The position numbers and the translations under genes are program-made. Of a stretch of DNA of 12,817 nt, positions 6,196-12,817 are shown one piece after another. Origin of the DNA: Nitrospirae bacterium RBG_13_39_12 (GTDB lineage: Bacteria > Nitrospirota > Thermodesulfovibrionia > Thermodesulfovibrionales > SM23-35); contig MHEF01000016.1 in the NCBI GenBank assembly GCA_001805125.1, forward strand, positions 12,465 to 25,281. The letters run 5' to 3'. Numbering within the stretch: position 1 is the first letter of the stretch; each line of letters starts with the position of its first letter. The notes below the pieces were generated by a model. That model made no database searches. It was not told the DNA's origin and worked only from the letters and a program-made list of their open reading frames with translations.

Positions 6196-6696
6196 TTATG
6201 CCCAGGGAGTGCCTCCGTCAACAATGCTGTGCTCTTCCCACATAAACCAGTTCCCGGTATCTGAAAGGAAAAAATATGTATTTGCAAAGATATCATAATG
6301 TTGTTCTTCTTCTTTTATAAGCCTCTCAAAAAGGGATTTTTCCTTCTCTGCTTTAGCTTCTGAACCAGCATTTTTATAAAATTCAACCCCTTCCTTCTCC
6401 ATATGCATAGCAATCTTGAATGCTTCAAGCTCGTCTTTAGTAGCTTCGATTCTCTGCATCATCTCATTCTTTAGTGATTCAAACACTGTCTTAATGTTTT
6501 TCATCGGACTGACTTCCTTAATCGTTATATCAATTTCTTTGAATATTTTAGAAAGCATATCCAGATGCCTTTTTTCGTCTTCTGTTATGGTCAGGAACAT
6601 TTTTTTACCGACGGGATGCTTTACTTTTTTAGCAGCTTCTGTATAGAAGTTTATTGCATCTTTTTCCATCTTGATAGCTATTTCAATGGCATTCAT
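6196..6696 (-). CDS. Ferritin-like (rubrerythrin-type) diiron protein with Trp-rich C-terminal tail
   Basis: This 166-residue protein is built from two rubrerythrin-type halves: E11 (FY six residues later) with E41-x2-H44, and E100 (FY six residues later) with E130-x2-H133, a full candidate diiron ligand set. It lacks a rubredoxin domain. After the last helix comes an aromatic, acidic tail of about 25 residues (TGNWFMWEEHSIVDGGTPWA) that is not part of the minimal fold and may cap the site or mediate contact with a partner. The likely role is peroxide or O2 defence or iron handling; this is family-level inference. A strong AGGAGG site precedes the ATG. It lies 78 bases downstream of the nitroreductase gene on the same strand, so the two may share a transcript. 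Confidence 0.87.
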   Translation of the reverse strand: MNAIEIAIKMEKDAINFYTEAAKKVKHPVGKKMFLTITEDEKRHLDMLSKIFKEIDITIKEVSPMKNIKTVFESLKNEMMQRIEATKDELEAFKIAMHMEKEGVEFYKNAGSEAKAEKEKSLFERLIKEEEQHYDIFANTYFFLSDTGNWFMWEEHSIVDGGTPWA

Positions 6697-6774
6697 CCTT
6701 TCCTCCTAGTACCTATTTTATTAGTTTAAACTTTTTTGCGAGAGTTAAACAATTAATAATCTCAGAGCAGTTGT

Positions 6775-7404
6775 TCAGTATTTTTCGAAACTCACAAACT
6801 CTTCAATGCTCCTTCTAAATGCCCTTGGCAAAAGGGTTATCCCCGACTTTAAATATCCTACAGCAACCAGCATCGGTATAATCTTGTCTGCAGGGACAGA
6901 GAACTCCTTTTTGATACAGTCTTCATCGAATCCGTCCATTGGGTGTGTTTCAAGCCCAAGACCTTTTGCTGCTATCATTAGATTCATTGCGAAAAGTGCT
7001 GTATTTTTTACCGCAAATATCTTTCTCTTCATGCTGTCTTCAGTACTGTACAGGTTTTTTACCATGCCTTTAAAGGTCTCATTCATCTCTGCCTTTATAT
7101 ATCCCAGTTTTTCCCAGCTGTTTAATACCCGTTCCAGGTTTTCCTCAACTCCTTTGGGGTCAGCTATCATGATGAGAACAGCGGATGCTTCTTCAACCTT
7201 GGGCTGGTTGAAAGCGCATTGCCGCAGGACTTTCTTTCTCTCAGGGTTTCGTACCACGATTACCCTCCAAGGCTGTAGATTGGAAGATGAGGGCGAAAGA
7301 TTCGCAATTCGGAGTAGCTCCTTCAGTTTATCATCCGGTATCTCCGTGCCAGGTTCAAAAAAGTTTATAGAACGTCTTTCTTCTATCGTCTTAATTGCAT
7401 CCAT
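6775..7404 (-). CDS. Nitroreductase-family flavoprotein
   Basis: This 209-residue protein of the FMN-dependent nitroreductase fold has the N-terminal phosphate-binding RRS (10-12), the SPSSSNLQPW segment (37-46) that surrounds the flavin, and the later GLGLETHPMDGFD segment. Enzymes of this fold reduce quinones, nitro compounds or flavins using NAD(P)H; the true substrate cannot be read from sequence. It is slightly longer than minimal members, with an inserted region at about 85-120 (NLERVLNSWEKLGY onward) that would cover the active site. AAGGAG lies seven bases before the ATG. A good promoter lies upstream at 7474-7501. It is transcribed divergently from the second radical SAM gene across a 175-base spacer. 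Confidence 0.92.
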   Translation of the reverse strand: MDAIKTIEERRSINFFEPGTEIPDDKLKELLRIANLSPSSSNLQPWRVIVVRNPERKKVLRQCAFNQPKVEEASAVLIMIADPKGVEENLERVLNSWEKLGYIKAEMNETFKGMVKNLYSTEDSMKRKIFAVKNTALFAMNLMIAAKGLGLETHPMDGFDEDCIKKEFSVPADKIIPMLVAVGYLKSGITLLPRAFRRSIEEFVSFEKY

Positions 7405-7473
7405 AATTAACTCCTTGAATTTTAAGGATAAAACTTAATCCCCGTTATTTTTTTATCGGTTAGTGTTCTATAA

Positions 7474-7501
7474 ATATTATCATTTTCATAAATAATGTCA
7501 A
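7474..7501 (-). promoter_or_regulatory. Promoter of the nitroreductase gene (sigma-70 type)
   Basis: On the minus strand a perfect TTGACA (7501-7496) is followed after 16 bases by TAATAT (7479-7474) with an upstream TG (extended -10). Predicted transcription starts near 7467, about 60 bases before the ATG at 7404. Confidence 0.6.
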
Positions 7502-7512
7502 TATTAATTATA

Positions 7513-7542
7513 TATAATAAGTTGTAATTGATTTGATTCAAT
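7513..7542 (+). promoter_or_regulatory. -10 box and FNR/CRP-like dyad before second radical SAM gene
   Basis: TATAAT (7513-7518) suggests a start near 7525. Immediately after is ATTGA-N6-TCAAT (7527-7542), the spacing used by CRP/FNR-family regulators (compare TTGAT-N4-ATCAA; one base of the inner arm differs). Its position at the start site would fit a repressor. No good -35 is seen. Confidence 0.4.
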
Positions 7543-7579
7543 GACTGTTTAAAGAAGTTAATGTTCTAAGTGAGAAATA

Positions 7580-8557
7580 ATGAATTACCCGTCTTTTATA
7601 CAACTTTATCCAACCTTGAGATGCAATCAAAGCTGCAGTTTTTGTTTTAACCAGAATATCTTGAATTTGTCTTCGCAAAAAGATATGGAAGCTAAAGAAG
7701 CATATGCCTTAGTGGATATACTTTTAAAAACAGGGGTTACAGAGGTAGACATTCTTGGAGGGGAGCCTATGCTTGTTCCATGGATGAAGGATTTTGTTAA
7801 ATATGCAACAAGTCTGGGAGCTTCTTTAAATATAAGTACGAATGGCAGCCTGCCTGACGTTATAAATCAGTTTACGGAAATCCGCACAAATTCATTGGAT
7901 GTAGGGTTTTCTATTCATGGATTTTCAGAAACCCATAATAAATTAACAATGGCAGAGAATTTTTCCAAAGCAATAAAAGGGATAAAGAGGATGATAGAAG
8001 CGGGTAGGGATCCAGTTGTGAAAAGTACGTTAATGTATGAGAATATTAATCAAATTTATGACCTCGTTTCTTATCTGGCAGAAATTGGAGTAAAAAGGTA
8101 CTATCTCCTGTATGAGGATATTATTGGCAGGGAAAAAGTACCGAGATGTTTTCCATTTTCAGTCTTCTGGAAATTCTATTCAGGTATAAGATCTTATATG
8201 GAAGGAGTATTGGATATAGGTTTTGTGGCAGCTTCAGGATTTTACCCAAATGGAATGCAAACTCAGGGTAGATGTAACGCCGGGCTAAAGAAGATTGCGA
8301 TACTTCCGGATGGTTCTGCCTTTCCATGCAACCTGTTTGCTGGCTTTGAGGAATTCCGTCTCGGAAATATATTTGTGGACAGCATGGAAAAGCTATTGAA
8401 AAATCCGATATTAGAGCCTTTTAGAAGAGATAATGATAGTAAATGCAAAAGAAAGGACTGCAACCATTATTCTATCTGCAGAGGCGGATGTCCAGCACAT
8501 AGTTATTATTATCATGGCACCATTGAAATGGTAGATCCCCGATGTCAGGTTAAATAA
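7580..8557 (+). CDS. Second radical SAM/SPASM protein, substrate unknown
   Basis: This 325-residue protein begins almost at once with the radical SAM core: C15-x3-C19-x2-C22 (CNQSCSFC), GGEPM at 60-64, and STNGS and SIHGF along the barrel. A C-terminal SPASM-type domain carries C232, C250 (PDGSAFPC), C289, C294, C300, C304 (CRGGCPAH) and C322. Unlike the first radical SAM enzyme it has no N-terminal recognition-like domain. SPASM proteins generally modify peptides or protein cofactors; I see no short Cys-rich gene with a ribosome site beside this one, so the substrate may be the micro-peptide at 5706, something outside the window, or not a peptide. The ribosome site (GTGAG) is weak. It is divergent from the nitroreductase gene and followed by 208 bases before fprA. 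Confidence 0.87.
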   Translation: MNYPSFIQLYPTLRCNQSCSFCFNQNILNLSSQKDMEAKEAYALVDILLKTGVTEVDILGGEPMLVPWMKDFVKYATSLGASLNISTNGSLPDVINQFTEIRTNSLDVGFSIHGFSETHNKLTMAENFSKAIKGIKRMIEAGRDPVVKSTLMYENINQIYDLVSYLAEIGVKRYYLLYEDIIGREKVPRCFPFSVFWKFYSGIRSYMEGVLDIGFVAASGFYPNGMQTQGRCNAGLKKIAILPDGSAFPCNLFAGFEEFRLGNIFVDSMEKLLKNPILEPFRRDNDSKCKRKDCNHYSICRGGCPAHSYYYHGTIEMVDPRCQVK

Positions 8558-8623
8558 GTTCTTTAATTATGTGTAACATTATTATTTGTTATTTTAATAA
8601 AATGCTTCAAAAAACATCAGGAT

Positions 8624-8638
8624 AACAATAATATTGTT
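8624..8638. promoter_or_regulatory. Perfect 7-1-7 palindrome upstream of fprA
   Basis: AACAATA-A-TATTGTT is a perfect inverted repeat with 7-base arms and a one-base centre, the architecture of Fur/PerR-family boxes, though the bases do not match the PerR or Fur consensus well. It lies about 65 bases upstream of the fprA -10 box. AT-richness of the region raises the chance of coincidence. Confidence 0.35.
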
Positions 8639-8681
8639 TAATCAGATGCATAAATGTCGTGTCAAGTGCTTTTTTTAAAAT

Positions 8682-8709
8682 AGTTATAACTGTGTAATTT
8701 TGATATAAT
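8682..8709 (+). promoter_or_regulatory. fprA promoter with palindrome over the -35
   Basis: An extended -10 (TGATATAAT, 8701-8709) is visible; transcription would start near 8716, 50 bases before the ATG at 8766. Where the -35 should be there is instead a perfect 10-base palindrome AGTTATAACT (8682-8691). This suggests a regulated promoter rather than a strong constitutive one. Confidence 0.45.
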
Positions 8710-8765
8710 CATTTTAAAAATCCATCTGACTTTTTATTATTTACTTCAAAATCGCGGAGGCATGC

Positions 8766-9983
8766 ATGAAAACTATAGAGATAAAACCCGATGTTTATTG
8801 GGTTGGAGTAATCGACTGGGCAATAAGGGATTTCCATGGATATGTGACGCCGAATGGCACGACATATAATAATTATTTGATTCTTGATGAACAGATAACC
8901 CTTTTCGATACTGTCAAACATGATTTTTCAGAGGTTACAATTGAAAACATAAAAAGCCTTACAGATCCATCAAAGATAAAGAACATCGTTATCAACCATA
9001 TAGAAAATGACCATTTATCAAGTATCGGTGACATAATGCACCTGGCACCGGATGCAACTATTTATATAACCGACAGAGGTAGAAAGGGCCTTGAGAGGTT
9101 CTTTGACACGTCGAAATGGGATATCAAAGTTGTAAAAACAGGTGATACCCTGAATATCGGGAGAAGGAATTTGCTTTTTCTGGAGACCCCGATGCTCCAC
9201 TGGCCTGATTCGATGATGACATACATAAAAGAAGATAAAGTTCTCATAAGCCAGGATGCATTCGGCCAGCATTATGCATCTTCAGCGAGGTTCGACGATG
9301 AATTCATTACCTGCTTTTCGATAACCGAACTTGAGGATGCGATTAAAGACTACTATGCAAATATTCTTATGCCTTTCGGTACTTTGATAAAAAACAAGAT
9401 AGCTGAGGTTCAGAAACTGGGCATTGAAATCGATATTATAGCTCCGGATCACGGGATCATATGGAGAAAAGACCCTTCAAAGATTATCAATATGTATCTT
9501 GACATGGCTAATGGGAAAGCAGATCCGGGGGTTGTAATCATTTATGACACGATGTGGCATAGTACAGAGCAGATGACTGTCCCGATAATGCAAGGTATAA
9601 AGGATGAGGGTGTTAATGTTAAGGTTGTAAAACTTCGAGCGAGTCCTATAAGCTTTGCAGTAAAAGAGTTCTGGAAGGCGAGGGGATGCCTTATAGGTTC
9701 TCCAACCCTTAACAATTCAATGTTTCCGACAGTCGCAGAATTTTTAGCATACTTGAAAGGTCTTAGACCGAAGAACCGTATTGTTGGTTCCTTCGGCAGC
9801 TATGGATGGAGCGGAGGCGCCGTAAAAAACATTTATGAAGAGGTCAAGAAGATGGGGCTTGAAACAATGGAGCCAGGTGTTCAGGTGCTTTATAGACCAT
9901 CTGATGAAGATAAAAAACAGTGTTATGAATTCGGGGCAGAGTTCGCGAGAAAAGTAAAGGAATATCATACAAAATTTGAATAA
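8766..9983 (+). CDS. fprA: Flavodiiron protein (A-type flavoprotein), O2/NO reductase
   Basis: At 405 residues this is the standard length for the two-domain class A flavodiiron protein. The N-terminal metallo-beta-lactamase-like domain (1 to about 250) has every diiron ligand in place: H78-x-E80-x-D82-H83, H145 (LHWPDSM), D164 (SQDAFG) and H229 (APDHG). The C-terminal flavodoxin domain starts near 255 (YDTMWHSTEQM, the FMN phosphate loop) and includes GSFGSYGWSGGA. The enzyme reduces O2 to water and/or NO to N2O in the cytoplasm, with electrons delivered by rubredoxin or a similar carrier. The start ATG is chosen because GGAGG lies six bases upstream; an ATG four bases earlier is out of frame. 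It is the first gene of a probable four-gene stress operon; the next gene begins 23 bases later. Confidence 0.96.
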   Translation: MKTIEIKPDVYWVGVIDWAIRDFHGYVTPNGTTYNNYLILDEQITLFDTVKHDFSEVTIENIKSLTDPSKIKNIVINHIENDHLSSIGDIMHLAPDATIYITDRGRKGLERFFDTSKWDIKVVKTGDTLNIGRRNLLFLETPMLHWPDSMMTYIKEDKVLISQDAFGQHYASSARFDDEFITCFSITELEDAIKDYYANILMPFGTLIKNKIAEVQKLGIEIDIIAPDHGIIWRKDPSKIINMYLDMANGKADPGVVIIYDTMWHSTEQMTVPIMQGIKDEGVNVKVVKLRASPISFAVKEFWKARGCLIGSPTLNNSMFPTVAEFLAYLKGLRPKNRIVGSFGSYGWSGGAVKNIYEEVKKMGLETMEPGVQVLYRPSDEDKKQCYEFGAEFARKVKEYHTKFE

Positions 9984-10006
9984 TATTTTAACTAAAAGGG
10001 GGAAAT

Positions 10007-10327
10007 ATGTCTGAGTTACCAAGTCAATATTTGAGTGTTCAAAAAAGGTTTAAAAAATTATTAAAGGCAGTTGATAATCTCGGAAAGGTTGCAAAAGATG
10101 CAGGTCCTATTGATAAAAAAACTTCCCACCTGATACAGTTAGCCGCTGCTGCTGCTATTAAATCTGAAGGTGCAGTTCATTCTCATACTAGAAGGGCTTT
10201 AAAAGCTGGAGCAAAGCCTGAGGAAGTATACCATGCAATAATTCTGCTGACAAGCACAATTGGATTTCCGACAGTATCTGCTGCATTGAGCTGGGCTGAT
10301 GATATTATAAAAAAGCAAAAGTTATAA
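10007..10327 (+). CDS. Carboxymuconolactone-decarboxylase-family protein lacking cysteines
   Basis: This small helical protein of 106 residues belongs to the CMD/AhpD-like fold. The recognisable core is SEGAVHSHTRRALKAGAKPEEV, split here as SEGAVHSHTRRA (53-64) followed by LKAGAKPEEV, and the later TIGFPTVSAALSW. In AhpD-type alkylhydroperoxidases the core carries a catalytic CxxC; here those positions are not cysteine and the whole protein contains none, so thiol peroxidase chemistry is excluded. Its activity is unknown. AAGGGGG precedes the ATG, and it sits 23 bases after fprA and 78 bases before rubrerythrin on the same strand, so a role in O2/peroxide/NO metabolism is inferred only from context. 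Confidence 0.85.
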   Translation: MSELPSQYLSVQKRFKKLLKAVDNLGKVAKDAGPIDKKTSHLIQLAAAAAIKSEGAVHSHTRRALKAGAKPEEVYHAIILLTSTIGFPTVSAALSWADDIIKKQKL

Positions 10328-10405
10328 AGGTGTATTTGTTAACATGACTTAGGTTAGAAATAATTCAAAAAAGTAATCGGATATTTTTCTTGTAAGGAGG
10401 TAGAT

Positions 10406-10900
10406 ATGTCAAAAACAGAAAAGAATCTGCGGGACGCATTTGCAGGCGAATCCCAGGCTAACAGAAAATATCTCGCTTATGCTAAGAAGGCTGAGGAGGA
10501 AGGATATAAACAGATAGCAAAACTTTTCAGGGCGACTGCTGAGGCAGAGACAGTTCATGCCATGAATCATCTCAAGGCATCTGCCGGAATTAAGAGTACA
10601 AAAGAAAATCTCGGGGCAGCAATAGATGGTGAGGTCTACGAATTTCAGAACATGTATCCCCAGATGATTGAAGATGCAAAAAGAGAGGGCAATAAGAAAG
10701 CTGAGATGACATTCAACTATGCAAATGCCGTTGAAGAAATCCATGCAGAACTTTATAAAAAAGCTCTTGGAAAGATCGGTAAAAACCCGGATATTGATTA
10801 TTATGTTTGTCAGGTCTGCGGAAACACGGTTGAAGGAGAGCCACCTGATAAATGCCCAATATGTGGTGCTCTGAAGAAGATGTTCAAGAAGGTTGAATAA
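10406..10900 (+). CDS. rbr: Rubrerythrin
   Basis: At 164 residues it is slightly shorter than classical rubrerythrins (about 190) but complete. The N-terminal four-helix diiron domain shows E15 (GESQAN), E48-x2-H51, E76-x2-E79 and E110-x2-H113. The C-terminal rubredoxin-like domain has C135-x2-C138 and C150-x2-C153 binding one Fe(SCys)4 centre. It reduces hydrogen peroxide to water in the cytoplasm of anaerobes using electrons from rubredoxin or a flavoprotein. A near-perfect ribosome site (TAAGGAGGT) precedes the ATG. It is third in the fprA cluster, and the iron-sulfur flavoprotein gene begins two bases after its stop, making that flavoprotein a plausible electron donor (inference). Confidence 0.97.
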   Translation: MSKTEKNLRDAFAGESQANRKYLAYAKKAEEEGYKQIAKLFRATAEAETVHAMNHLKASAGIKSTKENLGAAIDGEVYEFQNMYPQMIEDAKREGNKKAEMTFNYANAVEEIHAELYKKALGKIGKNPDIDYYVCQVCGNTVEGEPPDKCPICGALKKMFKKVE

Positions 10901-10902
10901 CA

Positions 10903-11481
10903 ATGAAAGTAATTGCCTTTTTAGGCAGTCCGAGAAAAGACGGTAATTCAGAACTTCTTCTTAAAGAAGCAGTCAGGGGTATCGATGAAGCAGGATTAAA
11001 TGTTCATATGTTTAATCTGAGTCTTATGAATATATCACCGTGTCAGAACTGCGGTGGCTGTGAGGATACGGGGACATGTATTGTTGAAGATGAAATGTAT
11101 CAAATCTATGATGCAATAAGGACCGCTGACAGAATAATACTTGCCTCGCCAATTTTCTTTTTTGGCATAAGCGCACAGGCAAAGATAATGATAGACAGAT
11201 GTCAGGCATTCTGGTGTGAGAAATATCTGTTGAAAAAACCAATCCCTGAAGGTGAATATGGAAGGAAGGGACTGCTCCTGCTGGTTGGTGGCATGAAAAA
11301 AGAAATCGGCATCCAATGTGCAGAGGCAACGGCAAAGGCTTTTTTCAGGACAGTAAGCGTTCCCGAACATAAGACTTTGGGCTTTCTGGGAGTTGATGCC
11401 AAGGGTGAAATACTAAAGCATCCAACAGCATTGAAAGAAGCTTATGAGGCAGGGAAGGCATTAGTTAAAGTTCAGCAGTAA
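10903..11481 (+). CDS. Iron-sulfur flavoprotein (flavodoxin-fold NAD(P)H-dependent oxidoreductase family)
   Basis: This 192-residue flavodoxin-like protein has GSPRKDGNS (8-16), the FMN phosphate-binding loop of the NADPH-dependent FMN reductase family, and ASPIFFFGISAQAK as the second flavin-contact loop. Residues 47-59 carry C47-x2-C50-x2-C53-x5-C59, the compact cluster motif typical of archaeal and bacterial iron-sulfur flavoproteins (Isf), so FMN plus one [4Fe-4S] is expected. Isf proteins shuttle electrons and some reduce O2 or H2O2. The gene starts two bases after the rubrerythrin stop with AAGG in the end of rbr as its ribosome site, so the two are translationally linked. Electron transfer to rubrerythrin or the flavodiiron protein is inference. 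The downstream 69 bases show no clear terminator. Confidence 0.9.
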   Translation: MKVIAFLGSPRKDGNSELLLKEAVRGIDEAGLNVHMFNLSLMNISPCQNCGGCEDTGTCIVEDEMYQIYDAIRTADRIILASPIFFFGISAQAKIMIDRCQAFWCEKYLLKKPIPEGEYGRKGLLLLVGGMKKEIGIQCAEATAKAFFRTVSVPEHKTLGFLGVDAKGEILKHPTALKEAYEAGKALVKVQQ

Positions 11482-11550
11482 ATAGCAGTATAAAATCTAC
11501 TTAATTTTTGCAGGGTTGTATAAGATCGTAGCCATTTTAAGGAAGTCGTA

Positions 11551-12817
11551 ATGAAGGATAAATATAAGACAAAAAAGGAACTCATAAATGAATTAACAGA
11601 GTTGCATCACCAGATTAACAAATTAGAAAAGTTAGAAAGTAAGCGCAAGAAAATAGAAGAATCTCTGCGCATATCGGAAACAAAATACCGCAATTTATAC
11701 GATAACGCTCCAGATATGTACCATTCCATAGATGAAAAAGGAATAATAATCGATTGTAATGAGACTGAAGCGAGAATGCTAGGCTATAAGAAAAAAGAGA
11801 TCATTGGAAGACCGGTTACTGATTTTTTTACAGAGGAATCCAAAAGACTTTTTGAAATCCAATTTCCCAAATTGAATAAAGAAAAAGAACAATTAAACCT
11901 GGAAAGGGAGTTTATCAGAAAAGATGGTACTACATTTCTGGCCAGTTTGAATGTTTTTTCCGAATATGATGATAAAGGAAGATTTGTCAGAACGAAGACA
12001 ATCGCAAGGGATATAACTGACATAAAGCGAATTGAAAATGCACTGAGAGATTCAGAGAAGGATTACCGGTATCTTGTTGACAGTGCCCTTGTTGGCGTTT
12101 TTAAAACCAATCTCAGGGGAGATATTCTATATGTAAATAAAGCTTTGTTAAATATGCTGGAATTTGAGACGCCGGAAGAAATGAAAGCAGATAGTGCGGT
12201 GGTAAGATATAAAAATATTTGGGATAGAGATGTTTTGATTGAAACTCTGATGAAAAGAGGCAAGGTTGAAAGCTTTGAAGTTGAATTGCTTACAAAGAAA
12301 GAAAAAACCAAGAACATACTTATGAGTGCAACTCTGGATAAAGAAATTATATCTGGGATGGTAATGGATATCACCGAGCGCAAGCTTGCAGAGGAAGCAA
12401 TACGGGAAAGCGAGGAGAAATTCAGATTGGCATTTGAGAATGCAAATGATGCGATTTTTTGGGCAGATCCAGGTACAGGGTTGATTATTAAATGTAATAG
12501 GGCAGCAGAGACATTATTGGGAAAAAAGAAAGAGGAAATTATAGGACATCATCAGACAACACTTCATCCACCGCAGAAAGCGGAATATTTCGCAGATATG
12601 TTCAAAAAACATTTATCCCATAACAAAGTTGTTGAAGAAGAAGCAGAAATACTAACTAAATCAGGAGAAATAAAGCCAGTCCTTATTACTACCTCTATCA
12701 CTTTAGTGGGAAGACAACCAATAATCCAGGGGATATTCCACGACATCACCAATCGTAAGCAAGCAGAAACAGCACTGATAGAAAGCGAGGAGAAGTTCCG
12801 TGCGATCAGCAACACAG
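11551..12817 (+). CDS. Multi-PAS sensor protein (probable histidine kinase), C-terminus outside window
   Basis: The frame is open from ATG 11551 to the window end, 422 codons. Residues 1 to about 45 are a charged coiled coil (KKELINELTELHHQINKLEK). Three PAS domains follow at about 46-155, 172-275 and 290-400, each ending in a DIT motif (DITDIK, DITERK, DITNRK) and joined by similar helical linkers (ALRDSEKDYR, AIRESEEKFR, ALIESEEKFR). A fourth begins at about 413. There is no membrane segment so far, so it is a cytoplasmic sensor. PAS domains bind haem, flavin or small ligands; no ligand can be assigned. The output domain (histidine kinase, GGDEF or other) is not in the window; kinase is the most common ending for this layout. 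AAGGAAG before the ATG supports the start. It lies downstream of the fprA operon and may sense redox or O2 (inference). Confidence 0.85.
   Translation, partial: MKDKYKTKKELINELTELHHQINKLEKLESKRKKIEESLRISETKYRNLYDNAPDMYHSIDEKGIIIDCNETEARMLGYKKKEIIGRPVTDFFTEESKRLFEIQFPKLNKEKEQLNLEREFIRKDGTTFLASLNVFSEYDDKGRFVRTKTIARDITDIKRIENALRDSEKDYRYLVDSALVGVFKTNLRGDILYVNKALLNMLEFETPEEMKADSAVVRYKNIWDRDVLIETLMKRGKVESFEVELLTKKEKTKNILMSATLDKEIISGMVMDITERKLAEEAIRESEEKFRLAFENANDAIFWADPGTGLIIKCNRAAETLLGKKKEEIIGHHQTTLHPPQKAEYFADMFKKHLSHNKVVEEEAEILTKSGEIKPVLITTSITLVGRQPIIQGIFHDITNRKQAETALIESEEKFRAISNT

Noticed and set aside
6806..7438. 210-residue plus-strand frame opposite the nitroreductase
   Set aside because: The minus-strand frame has clear nitroreductase motifs, ribosome site and promoter; the opposite frame is a coding shadow.
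8575..8638. Imperfect inverted repeat (8575-8591 with 8623-8638) considered as a terminator for the second radical SAM gene
   Set aside because: About 31 bases of loop, a bulge and a mismatch in nearly pure A/T arms, no T tail; the right arm is better explained as a palindrome on its own.
8646..8678. 10-codon frame MHKCRVKCFF near the second radical SAM gene, considered as a second precursor peptide
   Set aside because: No ribosome binding site before the ATG, no terminator after it, and an overlapping alternative frame is equally open; it lies in the fprA promoter region.
10409..10903. 164-residue minus-strand frame opposite rubrerythrin
   Set aside because: Exact shadow of a well-conserved rubrerythrin gene; no independent signals.
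11551..12817. Tandem PAS linkers considered as a DNA repeat array
   Set aside because: The similarity is at protein level (DIT...SEEKFR linkers) and is normal for multi-PAS proteins.

Overview
This is an AT-rich window from what looks like an obligately or mainly anaerobic bacterium. The evidence is a ferredoxin-linked 2-oxoacid oxidoreductase, a small [4Fe-4S] ferredoxin, two radical SAM/SPASM enzymes, and a dense set of anaerobe-type oxygen/peroxide/NO defence proteins (flavodiiron protein, rubrerythrin, two more ferritin-like proteins, an iron-sulfur flavoprotein, a nitroreductase). The gene content and the AsmA-like and multi-PAS genes fit a Gram-negative anaerobe such as Nitrospirota (Thermodesulfovibrio relatives) or Desulfobacterota. 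The sequence alone does not settle the lineage. No rRNA, tRNA, CRISPR array, transposase or other mobile element was seen, and there is no gene-free stretch longer than 300 bases.

Layout. Bases 1-4374 are all on the minus strand. In transcription order they hold a small protein with a duplicated cysteine motif (4374-4036), a ferritin-like protein (4011-3544), a two-gene 2-oxoacid:ferredoxin oxidoreductase (fused gamma-alpha subunit 3432-1708, beta subunit 1730-879), and the N-terminal part of an AsmA-like envelope protein that runs off the left edge (814-1). Bases 4520-5768 (plus strand) hold a radical SAM/SPASM peptide-maturase-like enzyme with an N-terminal recognition-like domain. It is followed by a 20-residue Cys-rich micro-gene (5706-5768) with a strong ribosome binding site and what looks like its own promoter. 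A long hairpin terminator (5809-5862) separates this pair from a convergent block on the minus strand: ferredoxin (6051-5866), a ferritin-like protein (6696-6196) and a nitroreductase (7404-6775). From 7580 to the end everything is on the plus strand: a second radical SAM/SPASM protein, then a probable operon of flavodiiron protein, Cys-free carboxymuconolactone-decarboxylase-like protein, rubrerythrin and iron-sulfur flavoprotein (8766-11481), then a multi-PAS sensor cut by the right edge.

How it may work together (inference). The oxidoreductase, the ferredoxin and the radical SAM enzymes all depend on oxygen-labile iron-sulfur clusters and low-potential electrons. The flavodiiron protein and rubrerythrin remove O2, NO and peroxide, and the ferritin-like proteins may do the same or store iron. 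The most interesting element is the radical SAM enzyme plus 20-residue peptide, which has the hallmarks of a minimal RiPP (ribosomally made, post-translationally modified peptide) locus. A second radical SAM/SPASM enzyme lies about 1.9 kb away, and an uncharacterised duplicated-Cys protein is divergently transcribed from the first enzyme.
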